Source: Clostridia bacterium (GTDB taxonomy: Bacteria > Bacillota > Clostridia > Oscillospirales > Acutalibacteraceae). Taken from it: a stretch of 61,238 nt of DNA. Shown one piece after another: positions 25,438 through 35,662 of the stretch. A program made the position numbers and the translations under genes. Below the pieces are notes generated by a model. That model saw only the letters and a program-made list of their open reading frames with translations, ran no database searches and had not been told where the DNA came from. The DNA is taken from assembly GCA_017471765.1 (NCBI GenBank), contig JAFURT010000002.1:1-61238 (forward strand), given 5' to 3'. Each line of letters starts with the position of its first letter. The stretch's first letter is position 1.

Positions 25438-28400
25438 ATGGCAAAAAGAACAGACCTGAAGAAAATTCTCATTATCGGCTCCGGCCCCATCGTCATCGGC
25501 CAGGCTGCCGAGTTTGACTATGCCGGCACCCAGGCGTGCCTGGCTCTGCGGGAGGAGGGGTATGAGGTTATCCTGTGCAACTCCAACCCCGCCACCATCA
25601 TGACCGACACCACGATTGCAGACAAGGTGTACATGGAGCCGCTGACGCTGGAATACGTGGCCAAAATCCTGCGCTATGAGCGCCCCGACGCCATCGTTCC
25701 TGGCATCGGCGGCCAGACAGGTCTTAATCTGGCTATGCAGCTGGAGAAGAAGGGCATCCTCAAGGAGTGCGGCGTGGAGCTGTTGGGTACCAGCAGTGAG
25801 TCCATCGAGCGTGCTGAGGACCGTGAGCTGTTCAAGGAGATGTGCGAGTCCATCGGCGAGCCGGTCATCCCCTCCGAGATCACCTACTCGCTGGAGGAAG
25901 CGCAGGCCGCCGCCGCCCGTATCGGCTATCCTGTGGTGTTGCGCCCCGCCTTTACGCTGGGCGGCACCGGTGGTGGCTTCGCCAACAACGAGGCGGAGCT
26001 ACTGGAGATCGGCGCCAACGCATTCAAGCTGTCTCCCGTGCATCAGGTGCTGATTGAAAAGAGCGTTAAGGGCTACAAGGAGATCGAGTTCGAGGTCATG
26101 CGGGATTCCGCCGACCACGCCATCACCATCTGCGGCATGGAGAACGTGGATCCTGTGGGCGTACACACCGGTGACTCTATCGTGGTGGCTCCCATCCTGT
26201 CCCTGAGCGAGCAGGATCACAAGATGCTCAACGACTCTGCCATCAAGATTATCCGTGAACTGAAGATCGAGGGCGGCTGTAACGTACAGTTTGCACTGGA
26301 CCCCAACTCCAGTCAGTATTACCTCATCGAGGTCAACCCCCGTGTGTCCCGTTCCTCCGCCCTGGCCTCCAAGGCCAGCGGCTATCCCATCGCCCGTGTC
26401 ACCGCCAAGATTGCGGTGGGCATGACGCTGGAAGAGATTCCGGTGGCGGGCGGTACGGCGGCTATCGAGCCCTGCCTGGACTACATCGTAGCCAAGTTCC
26501 CCCGCTTCCCCTTCGATAAGTTCACCTCTGCTCCCAACACCCTGGGCACCCAGATGAAGGCTACCGGCGAGGTGATGGGCATCGGCTCTACGCTGGACGA
26601 GTGCTTCCTCAAGTCGGTGCGGTCGCTGGAGACGGGTGTGGATCACTTCTACCACGCCAAGTTTGACGGCAAGACCAAAGAAGAGCTCCTTGCCTACATT
26701 GCGGAGAGCAAGGACGACAACATCTACGCCATCACCCAGCTGGTGCGGTTGGGGATGACGGTTGCCGAGCTGCACGAGGCTACCAAGATTACCGAATTGT
26801 TCCTGGAGAGCATCGTGCGCATCGTGGAGATGGAGAACCGCCTGAAGGCGCATCACGACGAGGATACCCTCCGGGCCGCCAAGAAGATGGGCTTTGCCGA
26901 TACGGTGATTGCCCGTCTGTGGGGCACCGACGAGATTGCCGTGTACAATATGCGCAAGGCGAGCGGCATCACCCCGGTGTTCCGTATGGTGGATACGATG
27001 CACACCGGCAAGTATATCGCTTACCTGTATTCCTCCTATTCGGGAGAGAACGATTCCCGCCTCACCGACAAGAAGAAGGTGGTGGTGCTGGGCGCCGGCC
27101 CCATCCGTATCGGACAGGGTGTGGAGTTCGACTATTCCACCGTTCATGCGGTGCAAACCATCAAAAATTCCGGCTACGAGGCCATTATTATCAACAACAA
27201 CCCCGAGACGGTGTCCACCGACTACACCACCGCGGACAAGCTGTACTTTGAGCCGCTGACCCCTGAGGATGTTATGGCTATCCTCGATTTCGAGCAGCCG
27301 GAGGGCGTTATCGCCTCCCTGGGCGGGCAAACCGCCATCAATCTGGCACAGCCGCTGTTTGACCGGGGTGTCAAGATCATCGGCACCGACTGCGCCGCCA
27401 TCGAGCGGGCAGAGAACCGGGACAGCTTCGAGAAGATTCTGCGGGAACTGAACATTCCCCAGCCCAAGGGCCGTGCGGTGACCAAGATTGAGGACGGCAT
27501 CAAGGCTGCTAACGAAATCGGCTATCCTGTGCTGGTGCGCCCCTCCTTCGTGCTGGGCGGCCGGGCGATGCAGATCGTGGCCAAGGACGAGGACCTGCGC
27601 CAGTACCTCAAGACCGCTGTGGAGATTGACGAGGACAAGCCGGTGCTGGTAGATAAGTACATCGTGGGTAAAGAGGTGGAGATTGACGCCATCTGTGACG
27701 GCCACGACGTGTTCGTGCCCGGCATTATGGAGCTGGTGGAGCGCACCGGCGTTCACTCCGGCGACTCCATCTCGGTCTATCCCACCTTCTCGGTGTCCGA
27801 CAAGGTGAAGGGTACCATCCTGCGGTATGCCAAGGCGCTGGGCGTGGGTATCGGCATTGTGGGTCTGTTCAACATCCAGTTCATCGTGGATAAGGACGAC
27901 AATGTGTTCATCATCGAGGTCAACCCCCGTTCCTCCCGCACCGTGCCCTTCCTGTCCAAGGCCACCGGCTTCTCCCTGGCCGATATCGCCACCAAGGTGA
28001 TTCTGGGCGAGAGCCTGAAGGAGCAGGGCATCTTCTGCCTGTATCCGGAAGAGAAGAGCCGCTACTATGTTAAGGTGCCGGTGTTCTCCTTCAATAAGAT
28101 TAAGGGTCTGGATGCCTACCTGTCCCCCGAGATGAAGTCTACCGGCGAAGCCATCGGCTACGACGACAAGCTGCATCGGGCGATGCAGAAGGCGCTGATT
28201 GCCGGTGGGGTCAACCTGCAGAATTACGGCACCGTCATCGTCACGCTGGCGGACGAGGATAAAGAAGAGGCGCTGCCGCTGGTACGCCGCTTCTACGACA
28301 TGGGCTTCAACATTGAGGCTACCGTGGGCACCGCCAACTTCCTCAAGGAGAACGGCATCCGCACCCGTGTACTGAAGAAGCTGCTGGAAGGCAGTGAGGA

Positions 28401-28611
28401 AATCTTCGATTCCATCCGTGCCGGCTATGTGAGTTATGTCATCAACACCCGTGCCATTATGTCCGGTGTCCACTACGAGGATGGCATACTCATTCGCCGC
28501 TGTGCGGTAGAGAATGGGGTCACCCTGTTCTCCTCGCTGGATACCGTCCGCATTGTGCTGGACGTGCTGGAGGAGATTACCAACAAGGTATCCACCATCG
28601 ATGCGAAGTAA
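25438..28611 (+). CDS. carB: Carbamoyl-phosphate synthase large subunit
   Basis: A protein of 1057 residues, typical for CarB. It makes carbamoyl phosphate from bicarbonate, ammonia (from the small subunit) and 2 ATP. It has two homologous ATP-grasp halves: GSGPIVIGQAAEFDYAG near residue 12 and GAGPIRIGQGVEFDYS near 552. IEVNPRVSRSSALASKA and IEVNPRSSRTVPFLSKA mark the metal-binding strands. The C-terminal MGS-like allosteric domain begins near 930. The ATG follows AGGGAGG at 8 nt. The small subunit gene carA is not in this operon, which is unusual; it must be elsewhere. Confidence 0.96.
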   Translation: MAKRTDLKKILIIGSGPIVIGQAAEFDYAGTQACLALREEGYEVILCNSNPATIMTDTTIADKVYMEPLTLEYVAKILRYERPDAIVPGIGGQTGLNLAMQLEKKGILKECGVELLGTSSESIERAEDRELFKEMCESIGEPVIPSEITYSLEEAQAAAARIGYPVVLRPAFTLGGTGGGFANNEAELLEIGANAFKLSPVHQVLIEKSVKGYKEIEFEVMRDSADHAITICGMENVDPVGVHTGDSIVVAPILSLSEQDHKMLNDSAIKIIRELKIEGGCNVQFALDPNSSQYYLIEVNPRVSRSSALASKASGYPIARVTAKIAVGMTLEEIPVAGGTAAIEPCLDYIVAKFPRFPFDKFTSAPNTLGTQMKATGEVMGIGSTLDECFLKSVRSLETGVDHFYHAKFDGKTKEELLAYIAESKDDNIYAITQLVRLGMTVAELHEATKITELFLESIVRIVEMENRLKAHHDEDTLRAAKKMGFADTVIARLWGTDEIAVYNMRKASGITPVFRMVDTMHTGKYIAYLYSSYSGENDSRLTDKKKVVVLGAGPIRIGQGVEFDYSTVHAVQTIKNSGYEAIIINNNPETVSTDYTTADKLYFEPLTPEDVMAILDFEQPEGVIASLGGQTAINLAQPLFDRGVKIIGTDCAAIERAENRDSFEKILRELNIPQPKGRAVTKIEDGIKAANEIGYPVLVRPSFVLGGRAMQIVAKDEDLRQYLKTAVEIDEDKPVLVDKYIVGKEVEIDAICDGHDVFVPGIMELVERTGVHSGDSISVYPTFSVSDKVKGTILRYAKALGVGIGIVGLFNIQFIVDKDDNVFIIEVNPRSSRTVPFLSKATGFSLADIATKVILGESLKEQGIFCLYPEEKSRYYVKVPVFSFNKIKGLDAYLSPEMKSTGEAIGYDDKLHRAMQKALIAGGVNLQNYGTVIVTLADEDKEEALPLVRRFYDMGFNIEATVGTANFLKENGIRTRVLKKLLEGSEEIFDSIRAGYVSYVINTRAIMSGVHYEDGILIRRCAVENGVTLFSSLDTVRIVLDVLEEITNKVSTIDAK

Positions 28612-28676
28612 AAGAATAGGCTGAAATTGGGCAAGGGTGCCTTTACTCGACCCCGCCCGTTTCACAAGGAGCGACT

Positions 28677-29408
28677 ATGAAACAAACCATCTTTACCATA
28701 ACGGAAAACACCTCCCTTACCGCCACCGTCTACCGGATGGTGCTGGTGGGGGATACCGCCGGCATTACCACCGGGCAGTTTGTCAACATTTTGCTGGAGG
28801 GCCAGTTCCTGCGTCGGCCTATTTCGGTGTGTGACTGTCAGGGGGATGCCCTCACCTTGGTGTACAAGGTGGTGGGCAAGGGCACCCGGCAGATGAGCGA
28901 GATGGTCCCCGGCCAGACGCTGGATGTGCTCACCGGTCTGGGTAACGGCTACGATTTGACCAAGGCAGGGGATGTCCCCCTGCTCCTTGGCGGCGGCGTG
29001 GGCGTGCCGCCCCTGTATATGCTGGCTCGCCTGCTACGCTCGCAGGGCAAGGCGGTGTCGGTGGTGCTGGGCTTCAACACCCAAGATGAGGTTTTTTATG
29101 AGGACGAATTTAAGGCGCTGGGATGCACCGTCACGGTGACCACCGCCGACGGTAGTTACGGGGTCAAGGGCTTCGTTACCGATGCTCTGCCGGAAGCATA
29201 CAGCTATTTCTACACCTGTGGCCCCGAGCCGATGCTTAAGGCGGTGTATAAAGCCACCGCCACCTCCGGGCAGTTCAGCTTTGAGGAGCGCATGGGCTGC
29301 GGCTTTGGCGCCTGTATGGGCTGTTCCTGCAAGGTGATTACCGGCTACAAGCGGATCTGCAAGGAAGGGCCGGTGCTGACGAAGGAGGAGATCTTATGGG
29401 ACGCTTGA
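28677..29408 (+). CDS. pyrK: Dihydroorotate dehydrogenase electron transfer subunit
   Basis: A protein of 243 residues. It carries electrons from dihydroorotate (via PyrD) to NAD+. It is a ferredoxin-reductase-like fold with the FAD site RRPISV, NAD-binding GGGVGVPP and CGPEPML, and a C-terminal [2Fe-2S] motif: Cys at MGCGFGACMGCSC and again in KRICKEGPV. The end overlaps pyrD by 13 bp, so the two subunits of the PyrDK heterotetramer are translationally coupled. Confidence 0.95.
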   Translation: MKQTIFTITENTSLTATVYRMVLVGDTAGITTGQFVNILLEGQFLRRPISVCDCQGDALTLVYKVVGKGTRQMSEMVPGQTLDVLTGLGNGYDLTKAGDVPLLLGGGVGVPPLYMLARLLRSQGKAVSVVLGFNTQDEVFYEDEFKALGCTVTVTTADGSYGVKGFVTDALPEAYSYFYTCGPEPMLKAVYKATATSGQFSFEERMGCGFGACMGCSCKVITGYKRICKEGPVLTKEEILWDA

Positions 29409-30307
29409 GTGTGAATTTGTGCGGCATCGAGTTGGATAACCCCATCATCCCCGCCAGCGGGACCTTCGGCTTCGGCTACGAGTTTGCCGAACTGTACGAC
29501 ATCAACGAGCTGGGCACCTTCTCCTTCAAGGGGACGACCAAAGGCCCCCGCTTCGGCAACCCCACCCCCCGCATTGCGGAGTGCACCGCCGGCATGATCA
29601 ATGCCGTCGGCCTGCAGAATCCCGGCGTGGACAAGGTGATTGCCGAGGAACTGCCCAAGCTGAAAAAATGCTTCCATAAGCCGGTGATGGCCAATGTCAG
29701 CGGTTTTGCCATCGAGGACTACGCCTACACCTGCGAAAGACTGGATAAAGAAGAGCAGGTGGGCTGGCTGGAGGTCAATGTGAGCTGTCCCAACGTGCAC
29801 GGCGGCGGTATGAGCTTCGGCACCAGCCCCGAGGCGGCGGCTCAGGTGACAGCGGCGGTCAAAAAGGTGACCACCAAGCCGGTTATTATCAAATTATCCC
29901 CCAACGTGACCGATATCGTGTCGATAGCCAAGGCCTGCGAGGATGCAGGCGCAGACGGCATCAGCCTGATCAACACCATGCTGGGTATGCGCATCGACCT
30001 GCGCACCAAAAAGCCGGTCATTGCCAACAAAATGGGCGGTTTCTCCGGCCCGGCCATCTTCCCCGTAGCGGTGCGGATGGTGTACCAGGTGGCCAACGCT
30101 GTGAACATCCCCGTCATCGGTATGGGCGGTGTGTCCACGGCCGAGGATGTGATGGAGCTGATGCTGGCCGGTGCTACCGCCGTGGAGGTGGGCGCCGCCA
30201 ACCTGGTCAATCCCTATGCCAGCCGGGATATCATCCGGGCTCTGCCCGAGGCGATGGATAAATACGGCATTGAGAATCTGTCCGACATCATCGGGCAGGC
30301 AAAATAA
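29396..30307 (+). CDS. pyrD: Dihydroorotate dehydrogenase class 1B catalytic subunit
   Basis: A protein of 303 residues and an FMN-dependent TIM barrel. It oxidises dihydroorotate to orotate and works with PyrK. The catalytic Cys typical of class 1 enzymes is in LEVNVSCPNVHGG. Other family blocks are NPIIPASGTFGFG, VGLQNPGVD, KLSPNVTDI and VIGMGGVSTAEDV. The ATG lies inside the end of pyrK behind AAGGAGGAG. Confidence 0.96.
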   Translation: MGRLSVNLCGIELDNPIIPASGTFGFGYEFAELYDINELGTFSFKGTTKGPRFGNPTPRIAECTAGMINAVGLQNPGVDKVIAEELPKLKKCFHKPVMANVSGFAIEDYAYTCERLDKEEQVGWLEVNVSCPNVHGGGMSFGTSPEAAAQVTAAVKKVTTKPVIIKLSPNVTDIVSIAKACEDAGADGISLINTMLGMRIDLRTKKPVIANKMGGFSGPAIFPVAVRMVYQVANAVNIPVIGMGGVSTAEDVMELMLAGATAVEVGAANLVNPYASRDIIRALPEAMDKYGIENLSDIIGQAK

Positions 30308-30319
30308 GGAGAACAGCTT

Positions 30320-31120
30320 ATGGAGTGCAAGAGAATCCCCCTTTCTGCAGAGGATAGCGAGATTTATCTGGACGTATACATGCCGGCTCGGCTGGGCGAC
30401 CATGCCCGCAAGGCGCTGGTGGTGATTCCCGGCGGCGGCTACGGTCAGGTGTGTGACAACCGGGAGGGCGAGCCGATTGCTTTGGCTTTTCTGCCTCACG
30501 ATTTCACCACCTTTGTGCTGCACTATTCGGTGGGGCGCAAGCGCCCCTTCCCCGCCCAGCTGATCGAGGTGGCAAAGGCGATTGCCCATGTCAAAGACCA
30601 TGCGGCAGAGTATTGCATTAACCCGGATTGGGTGTTTACGGTAGGCTTTTCTGCCGGCGGGCACCTGTCCGCCTGCGCCGGCACGCTGTGGAAGCATCCC
30701 GCCATCACCGAGGCGCTGGACATCCCCTACGGCTACAACAAGCCTTGCGGTATGATGCTCATCTATCCGGTGATCGAGCGGCAGCCGGACAGTTTCCGGA
30801 ATCTGCTGTGCAAGGACGACCCCACACCGGAGGAAATGGCGCCGGTGCTGGTGGCGCAGCACGTGGACGAGGACACCGTCCCCGCCTTCCTGATGCACAC
30901 CGCCAGCGACGAGCTGGTGCCGGTTACGGATTCGCTGGCCATGGCGCAGGCCATGTCCCGGGCGGGCCGTCCGTTCGAATTGCACATCTACCCTGACGCT
31001 CCCCATGGGGTGGCGTTAGGCACGGCGGTCACCTCTATGGGCAATCCCGGTTGGGAAAACGCCGCCATCGCTAAGTGGGTAGAACACGCCGCCGTATGGG
31101 CGGATAGCTTTTGTGAATAA
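30320..31120 (+). CDS. Alpha/beta hydrolase (esterase-like) within the pyr operon
   Basis: A protein of 266 residues. It has an oxyanion-loop motif (VVIPGGGYGQV, near 36), nucleophile elbow GFSAGGHLS (Ser near 111), an Asp in TASDELVP (near 195) and a catalytic His in DAPHGVALG (near 222). This fits the small acetyl-esterase/BD-FAE lipase-like group. There is no signal peptide, so it is cytoplasmic. It starts 12 bp after pyrD behind TAAGGAGA and sits between pyrD and pyrF, clearly co-transcribed. No step of pyrimidine synthesis needs it. It could clear a damaged or acylated metabolite, or be a passenger. Confidence 0.85.
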   Translation: MECKRIPLSAEDSEIYLDVYMPARLGDHARKALVVIPGGGYGQVCDNREGEPIALAFLPHDFTTFVLHYSVGRKRPFPAQLIEVAKAIAHVKDHAAEYCINPDWVFTVGFSAGGHLSACAGTLWKHPAITEALDIPYGYNKPCGMMLIYPVIERQPDSFRNLLCKDDPTPEEMAPVLVAQHVDEDTVPAFLMHTASDELVPVTDSLAMAQAMSRAGRPFELHIYPDAPHGVALGTAVTSMGNPGWENAAIAKWVEHAAVWADSFCE

Positions 31121-31139
31121 ATTTTAAGGAGAGATAGAT

Positions 31140-31844
31140 ATGGGTAAGGACGTTATTGTAGCCTGCGATTTTGCCAGTGCCGAGCAGGTGTTTGCTTTTT
31201 TGGATAAGTTTGAGGGGGCGGCGCGCAAGCCCTTCGTCAAGATCGGTATGGAGCTGTTTTATGCCGCCGGTCCCGACATCGTGCGGCAGATCAAGGCCCG
31301 TGGCCACAAGATTTTCCTCGACCTGAAGCTGCATGACATTCCCAACACGGTGAAGAAGGCCATGAGCGTTCTGTCCGGTTTGGATGTAGATATCACCAAC
31401 CTCCACGCCGGCGGCACCGTCCGCATGATGGAGGCGGCCATTGAGGGCCTGACCCGTCCCGACGGCACCCGCCCCCTGCTGATTGCGGTGACCCAGCTGA
31501 CCTCCACCGACCAGGAGGCTATGGAGAATGACCTGCTCATCAAGGAACCCATCGACCGGGTGGTTATGCATTACGCCGCCAACGCCAAAAAGGCGGGCCT
31601 GGACGGTGTGGTCTGCTCTCCGCTGGAGGCCGGCAAGGTGCACGACACCTGCGGTGCCGACTTCCTCACCATCACCCCCGGCGTCCGCTTTGCGGATGGG
31701 GATATCGGCGACCAGAAGCGGGTGATGACCCCGGCCGCCGCCAAGGAGATCGGCTCCGACTACATCGTGGTGGGTCGTCCCATCACCGCCGCCGAGGACC
31801 CGGTGGCCGCCTACGAGCGTTGCGTGGCGGAGTTCTGCGACTGA
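31140..31844 (+). CDS. pyrF: Orotidine 5'-phosphate decarboxylase
   Basis: A protein of 234 residues. It decarboxylates OMP to UMP, the last step of the pathway. The active-site block [12 protein letters not shown] carries the Lys/Asp network. The phosphate-binding end is seen in ITPGVRF and YIVVGRPIT. The ATG follows TTAAGGAGAGA, 19 bp after the hydrolase. Confidence 0.96.
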   Translation: MGKDVIVACDFASAEQVFAFLDKFEGAARKPFVKIGMELFYAAGPDIVRQIKARGHKIFLDLKLHDIPNTVKKAMSVLSGLDVDITNLHAGGTVRMMEAAIEGLTRPDGTRPLLIAVTQLTSTDQEAMENDLLIKEPIDRVVMHYAANAKKAGLDGVVCSPLEAGKVHDTCGADFLTITPGVRFADGDIGDQKRVMTPAAAKEIGSDYIVVGRPITAAEDPVAAYERCVAEFCD

Positions 31845-31850
31845 TTGAAC

Positions 31851-31876
31851 GGGTCGATGTGGGCATCGCCCCCTAC
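31851..31876 (-). repeat. GTAGGGG-type palindrome, minus orientation
   Basis: Read on the minus strand it begins GTAGGGGGCGATG and ends CATCGACCC. It lies between pyrF and pyrE, 28 bp from an oppositely oriented copy. Confidence 0.7.
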
Positions 31877-31904
31877 ATCCTTATACCAACTATAGATAAA
31901 ATCC

Positions 31905-31935
31905 GTAGGGGCGGATGCCTACATCCGCCCGCTAC
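31905..31935 (+). repeat. GTAGGGG-type palindrome
   Basis: GTAGGGGCGGATG-CCTA-CATCCGCCC: arms GGGCGGATG-like pair fully. Together with the copy at 31851 it forms a head-to-head pair between pyrF and pyrE. Confidence 0.75.
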
Positions 31936-31970
31936 ATACCAGTATTCATCAATCGAAGGAGGACAACACC

Positions 31971-32627
31971 ATGGAAGCCTACAAAAGAGAGTTTATTACC
32001 TTCCTGCAGGAGGCAGGGGTGCTGAAATTCGGCGATTTTACGGCCAAATCCGGCCGCAAGATCCCCTATTTCATCAACGCCGGCATGATTAAGACCGGTA
32101 ACGACATCGCCCGCCTGGGCGAGTTCTACGCCAAGGCGTATTTCGAGAAGCTGGGAGCAAAGCCCACTGTGCTGTACGGCCCGGCCTACAAGGGCATCTC
32201 TCTGTCGGTGTCTGCCGCTGTGGCGCTGTCTAAGAACGGCCTAAACGTGCCCTTCTTCTTCAACCGCAAAGAGGTGAAGGACCACGGTGAAGGCGGCGTG
32301 TTTGTAGGCTATGTACCCCAGGCCGGTGAAGAGATCGTCATCATCGAGGACGTGATTACCGCCGGCACCGCCATCCGGGAGTCGATGGAGATTCTCAGCC
32401 ACTTGGAGGGCACCAAGGTAGCCGCCACCTTTATTATGGTAGACCGTAAGGAAAAGGGACAGGGCGAAAAGGGCGCTATGCAGGAGATTGAGGAGCAGTT
32501 CGGCTTCCCTGTCTACTCCATCGTGGATGTGTATGACATCATTGAGTACCTGGAGGAGGACCCGGCCAACGAGGAAAATGTCACCCGGATTAAGAACTAT
32601 CTGGCTGTGAATGGAGCATCGGTATGA
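31971..32627 (+). CDS. pyrE: Orotate phosphoribosyltransferase
   Basis: A protein of 218 residues. It joins orotate and PRPP to OMP. The PRPP-binding motif is seen as [15 protein letters not shown] (near 122-136), with the flexible-loop basic residues in [11 protein letters not shown]. The ATG has AAGGAGG upstream. The stop overlaps the pyrB start (ATGA). Confidence 0.95.
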   Translation: MEAYKREFITFLQEAGVLKFGDFTAKSGRKIPYFINAGMIKTGNDIARLGEFYAKAYFEKLGAKPTVLYGPAYKGISLSVSAAVALSKNGLNVPFFFNRKEVKDHGEGGVFVGYVPQAGEEIVIIEDVITAGTAIRESMEILSHLEGTKVAATFIMVDRKEKGQGEKGAMQEIEEQFGFPVYSIVDVYDIIEYLEEDPANEENVTRIKNYLAVNGASV

Positions 32628-33544
32628 GAAGTCTGATTGATATTCTGGACTTTACCCCGGCGGAGATTGATGCACTCATCTCCACCGCCTGCGATATCAT
32701 TGCCCACCCGGCGGCCTACGCTGACCGTTGCCGGGGCAAAAAGCTGGCCACCCTGTTTTTCGAGCCCTCTACCCGTACCCGCCTGAGTTTTGAAGCGGCG
32801 ATGTACGAGCTGGGCGGCAATGTCATTGGCTTCTCGGAGGCCAAAAGCTCCTCCGCCGCCAAGGGGGAGAGCGTAGCGGATACCGCCAAGACCATCAGCT
32901 GTTATGCGGATATTATTGCCATGCGTCACCCCAAGGAGGGGGCGGCGCTGGTGGCGGCCAACAACGCCTCCATCCCGGTCATCAACGCCGGCGACGGCGG
33001 CCATTGCCACCCCACCCAGACACTGGCAGACCTACTGACCATCTACCGGGAGAAGGGACGCTTCACCGACCTGACGGTGGGCTTCTGCGGCGACCTGAAG
33101 TTCGGCCGCACCGTCCACTCGCTCATTAACGCCCTGTCCCGTTATACCGGCATCCGGCTGGTGCTCATCTCCCCGGAGGAGCTGAAGCTCCCCAGCTATG
33201 TAAAAAAGGATGTCCTGCAGAAAAACGGCATCCCCTATACCCAGACCACCAGTCTGGAGGAGGCTATGCCGGAGCTGGATATCCTGTACATGACCCGGGT
33301 ACAGCGGGAGCGCTTTTTCAACGAAGAGGACTATCTGCGGCTGAAGGACAGCTACATTTTGGACCTCAAAAAGCTGGAAACCGCCAAGCCTGACCTGTGT
33401 ATCATGCACCCCCTGCCCCGGGTGAACGAAATCGCTGTGGCGGTGGATGACGACCCCCGTGCCTGCTACTTTAAGCAGGTGCTCAACGGCAAGTATATGC
33501 GGATGGCACTCATCCTCAAACTGTTGGAGGAGGCGAGCGTATGA
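32624..33544 (+). CDS. pyrB: Aspartate carbamoyltransferase catalytic chain
   Basis: A protein of 306 residues. It condenses carbamoyl phosphate and aspartate. The carbamoyl-phosphate site STRTRLSFE (near 50), the mobile-loop [19 protein letters not shown] and the aspartate-domain [10 protein letters not shown] are all present. It is coupled to pyrE upstream and pyrI downstream by 4-bp overlaps. Confidence 0.96.
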   Translation: MRSLIDILDFTPAEIDALISTACDIIAHPAAYADRCRGKKLATLFFEPSTRTRLSFEAAMYELGGNVIGFSEAKSSSAAKGESVADTAKTISCYADIIAMRHPKEGAALVAANNASIPVINAGDGGHCHPTQTLADLLTIYREKGRFTDLTVGFCGDLKFGRTVHSLINALSRYTGIRLVLISPEELKLPSYVKKDVLQKNGIPYTQTTSLEEAMPELDILYMTRVQRERFFNEEDYLRLKDSYILDLKKLETAKPDLCIMHPLPRVNEIAVAVDDDPRACYFKQVLNGKYMRMALILKLLEEASV

Positions 33545-33957
33545 ACATAGATTCTATCCAGAACGGCGTGGTTATCGACCACATCGCCGCCGGCCACGGT
33601 ATGCGGCTGTACGAGCTGTTGGGGCTGGACGAGGCGGATTGCTCGGTGGCACTCATCAAGAATGTGGCCAGCAAGAAGATGGGCCGCAAGGACATCATCA
33701 AGATTGACGCCGCGATCCCGGTCAACCTGGATGTCATCGGCTATGTGGACCCGGGCGCTACGGTAAACATCATTCGGGGCGGCCAACTGGTGGAAAAGAA
33801 GGCTATCGAGATGCCGGAAAGCCTCACCAATGTTATCAAGTGCAAGAACCCCCGGTGCATCACCTCCTGCGAGCAGGAGCTGGCCCATATTTTCAAGCTC
33901 ACCGACCGTGAGAACAAAGTATATCGCTGTATCTATTGTGAAACCAAAGCCAATTGA
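33541..33957 (+). CDS. pyrI: Aspartate carbamoyltransferase regulatory chain
   Basis: A protein of 138 residues, partner of PyrB. An N-terminal nucleotide-binding domain is followed by a C-terminal zinc domain with four Cys (CKNPRC, CEQE, YRCIYC) that contacts PyrB. Its presence implies allosteric feedback by nucleotides on the holoenzyme, as in the well-studied PyrBI enzymes. It overlaps pyrB by 4 bp. Confidence 0.95.
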   Translation: MNIDSIQNGVVIDHIAAGHGMRLYELLGLDEADCSVALIKNVASKKMGRKDIIKIDAAIPVNLDVIGYVDPGATVNIIRGGQLVEKKAIEMPESLTNVIKCKNPRCITSCEQELAHIFKLTDRENKVYRCIYCETKAN

Positions 33958-33974
33958 GAGAAAGGATGAATGAC

Positions 33975-35480
33975 ATGGCTATTTTTATCAACGAACCCTC
34001 CCATACTTTTAATGAGTATCTGCTCATTCCCGGTTACTCCTCCAGTGAGTGCATCCCGGCGAATGTGTCCCTCAAGACCCCCCTGGTGAAGTACCGTAAG
34101 GGGGAGCAGTCTGCCATCACTATGAATATCCCCATGGTGTCTGCTATCATGCAGTCTGTGTCCGGCGACCGGCTGGCGGTGGCCCTGGCCACCGAAGGCG
34201 GTGTGTCCTTCATCTACGGCTCTCAGTCGGTAGAAGATGAGGCGGCCATGGTCGCCCGCGCCAAAAATTACAAGGCTGGTTTTGTTAAGAGCGATTCCAA
34301 CCTATCCCCCGAGGCCACCATGGCAGAAGTGGTGGCGCTGAAAGAGGCCACCGGTCACTCCACTGTGGCAATTACCGAGGACGGCACTGCCGAAGGTAAG
34401 CTGGTGGGCATCGTCACCGGCCGTGACTACCGTGTCACCCGTATGGACCCGGCCACCAAGGTTAAGGAGTTTATGACTCCCCTGGACAAGCTGGTCACCG
34501 CTCCCGAGGGGACCACCCTGAAGGAAGCCAACGATATTATCTGGGATCACAAGCTGAATTCCCTGCCCATCGTGGACAAGGACGGCCGTCTGTGCTACTT
34601 TGTGTTCCGCAAGGACTATGAGAAGCACAAGCAGAACCCCAACGAGCTGCTGGATGCCTCCAAGCGGTATGTGGTAGGTGCCGGCATCAACACCCGTGAC
34701 TATGCCGAGCGTGTGCCTGCGCTGGTGGAGGCGGGTGCCGATGTGCTGTGCATTGATTCCTCCGAGGGCTTCTCGGAGTGGCAGAAGCTGACCATCGACT
34801 GGATCCGTGCCCGGTACGGCGACACTGTCAAGGTAGGCGCCGGCAACGTGGTGGATGCGGCCGGCTTCCGTTTCCTGGCCGAGGCAGGCGCCGATTTCAT
34901 CAAGGTGGGTATCGGCGGCGGTTCCATCTGTATCACCCGTGAGACCAAGGGCATCGGCCGTGGCCAGGCTACTGCCCTCATCGAGGTGTGTGCCGAGCGT
35001 GACCGCTATTTCGAGGAGACCGGCGTGTATGTCCCTGTCTGCTCCGACGGCGGTATTGTGTACGACCACCACATCACCCTGGCGCTGGCTATGGGTGCGG
35101 ATTTTGTCATGCTGGGCCGGTATTTCGCCCGCTTTGATGAGTCCCCCACCAACAAGGTGAACATCGGCGGCACCTACTACAAGGAGTACTGGGGCGAGGG
35201 CTCCAGCCGTGCCCGCAACTGGATGCGGTATGACCTGGGCGGCGACAAGAAGCTGTCCTTTGAGGAGGGCGTGGACTCTTACGTTCCCTACGCCGGCTCA
35301 CTGAAGGACAATGTGGCTCTGTCCCTGTCCAAGGTGCGCTCCACCATGTGCAACTGCGGCGCCCTGACCATCCCCGAATTGCAGGAGAAAGCGACCCTCA
35401 CGCTGGTGTCTGCCACCAGCATCGTGGAGGGCGGCGCACACGATGTTATCCAAAAAGAAAAAGGCGTATCCATTAAGTAA
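33975..35480 (+). CDS. guaB: IMP dehydrogenase
   Basis: A protein of 501 residues. It oxidises IMP to XMP, committing to GMP. The TIM barrel is interrupted by two CBS domains (about 95-215). The catalytic Cys lies in [16 protein letters not shown], followed by the flap (about 400-440). The start chosen is the ATG at 33975 with AAAGGA 8 nt upstream; an earlier ATG (33966) and TTG overlap that site. It follows pyrI by 17 bp, so a purine gene rides at the end of the pyrimidine transcript. No strong terminator was found between it and the ZTP riboswitch. Confidence 0.95.
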   Translation: MAIFINEPSHTFNEYLLIPGYSSSECIPANVSLKTPLVKYRKGEQSAITMNIPMVSAIMQSVSGDRLAVALATEGGVSFIYGSQSVEDEAAMVARAKNYKAGFVKSDSNLSPEATMAEVVALKEATGHSTVAITEDGTAEGKLVGIVTGRDYRVTRMDPATKVKEFMTPLDKLVTAPEGTTLKEANDIIWDHKLNSLPIVDKDGRLCYFVFRKDYEKHKQNPNELLDASKRYVVGAGINTRDYAERVPALVEAGADVLCIDSSEGFSEWQKLTIDWIRARYGDTVKVGAGNVVDAAGFRFLAEAGADFIKVGIGGGSICITRETKGIGRGQATALIEVCAERDRYFEETGVYVPVCSDGGIVYDHHITLALAMGADFVMLGRYFARFDESPTNKVNIGGTYYKEYWGEGSSRARNWMRYDLGGDKKLSFEEGVDSYVPYAGSLKDNVALSLSKVRSTMCNCGALTIPELQEKATLTLVSATSIVEGGAHDVIQKEKGVSIK

Positions 35481-35532
35481 TTGGTGAAAAGGTAAAAAAG
35501 CGCAAAAACCCGACAAAATGCGTGCTTGTGCC

Positions 35533-35562
35533 TTGACACTGTACCGCTGGATATGGTATAAT
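35533..35562 (+). promoter_or_regulatory. Promoter of the purine operon
   Basis: TTGACA (35533-35538), an 18-bp spacer and TATAAT (35557-35562). It lies just upstream of the ZTP riboswitch. Confidence 0.88.
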
Positions 35563-35586
35563 TCGGTTGTTAAATTTGAGACATTC

Positions 35587-35662
35587 TTTGCGACTGACGG
35601 AGTAATTGTGGAGCACCACAGAGGAACAAAGAACGTGGATTTCAGCCGACCGTCTGGGCACA
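35587..35662 (+). ncRNA. ZTP riboswitch (pfl motif)
   Basis: The leader before purE holds the 5' block GCGACTGACGG, a small GTGG/CCAC hairpin, a spacer, and the highly conserved 3' block GCCGACCGTCTGGGCA (35645-35660). These are the hallmarks of the ZTP/ZMP-sensing riboswitch class. ZTP/ZMP accumulates when 10-formyl-THF is short. Ligand binding should stabilise the aptamer and prevent the overlapping terminator, turning on this operon, which ends in fhs. The call rests on motif recall, not on a covariance search. Confidence 0.85.

Noticed and set aside
25999-28665. 888-codon minus-strand frame opposite carB
   Set aside because: It is a shadow of carB; no motif or start signal.
35481-35532. 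Terminator for guaB
   Set aside because: No stem with a T-tract could be found between the guaB stop and the purine promoter.
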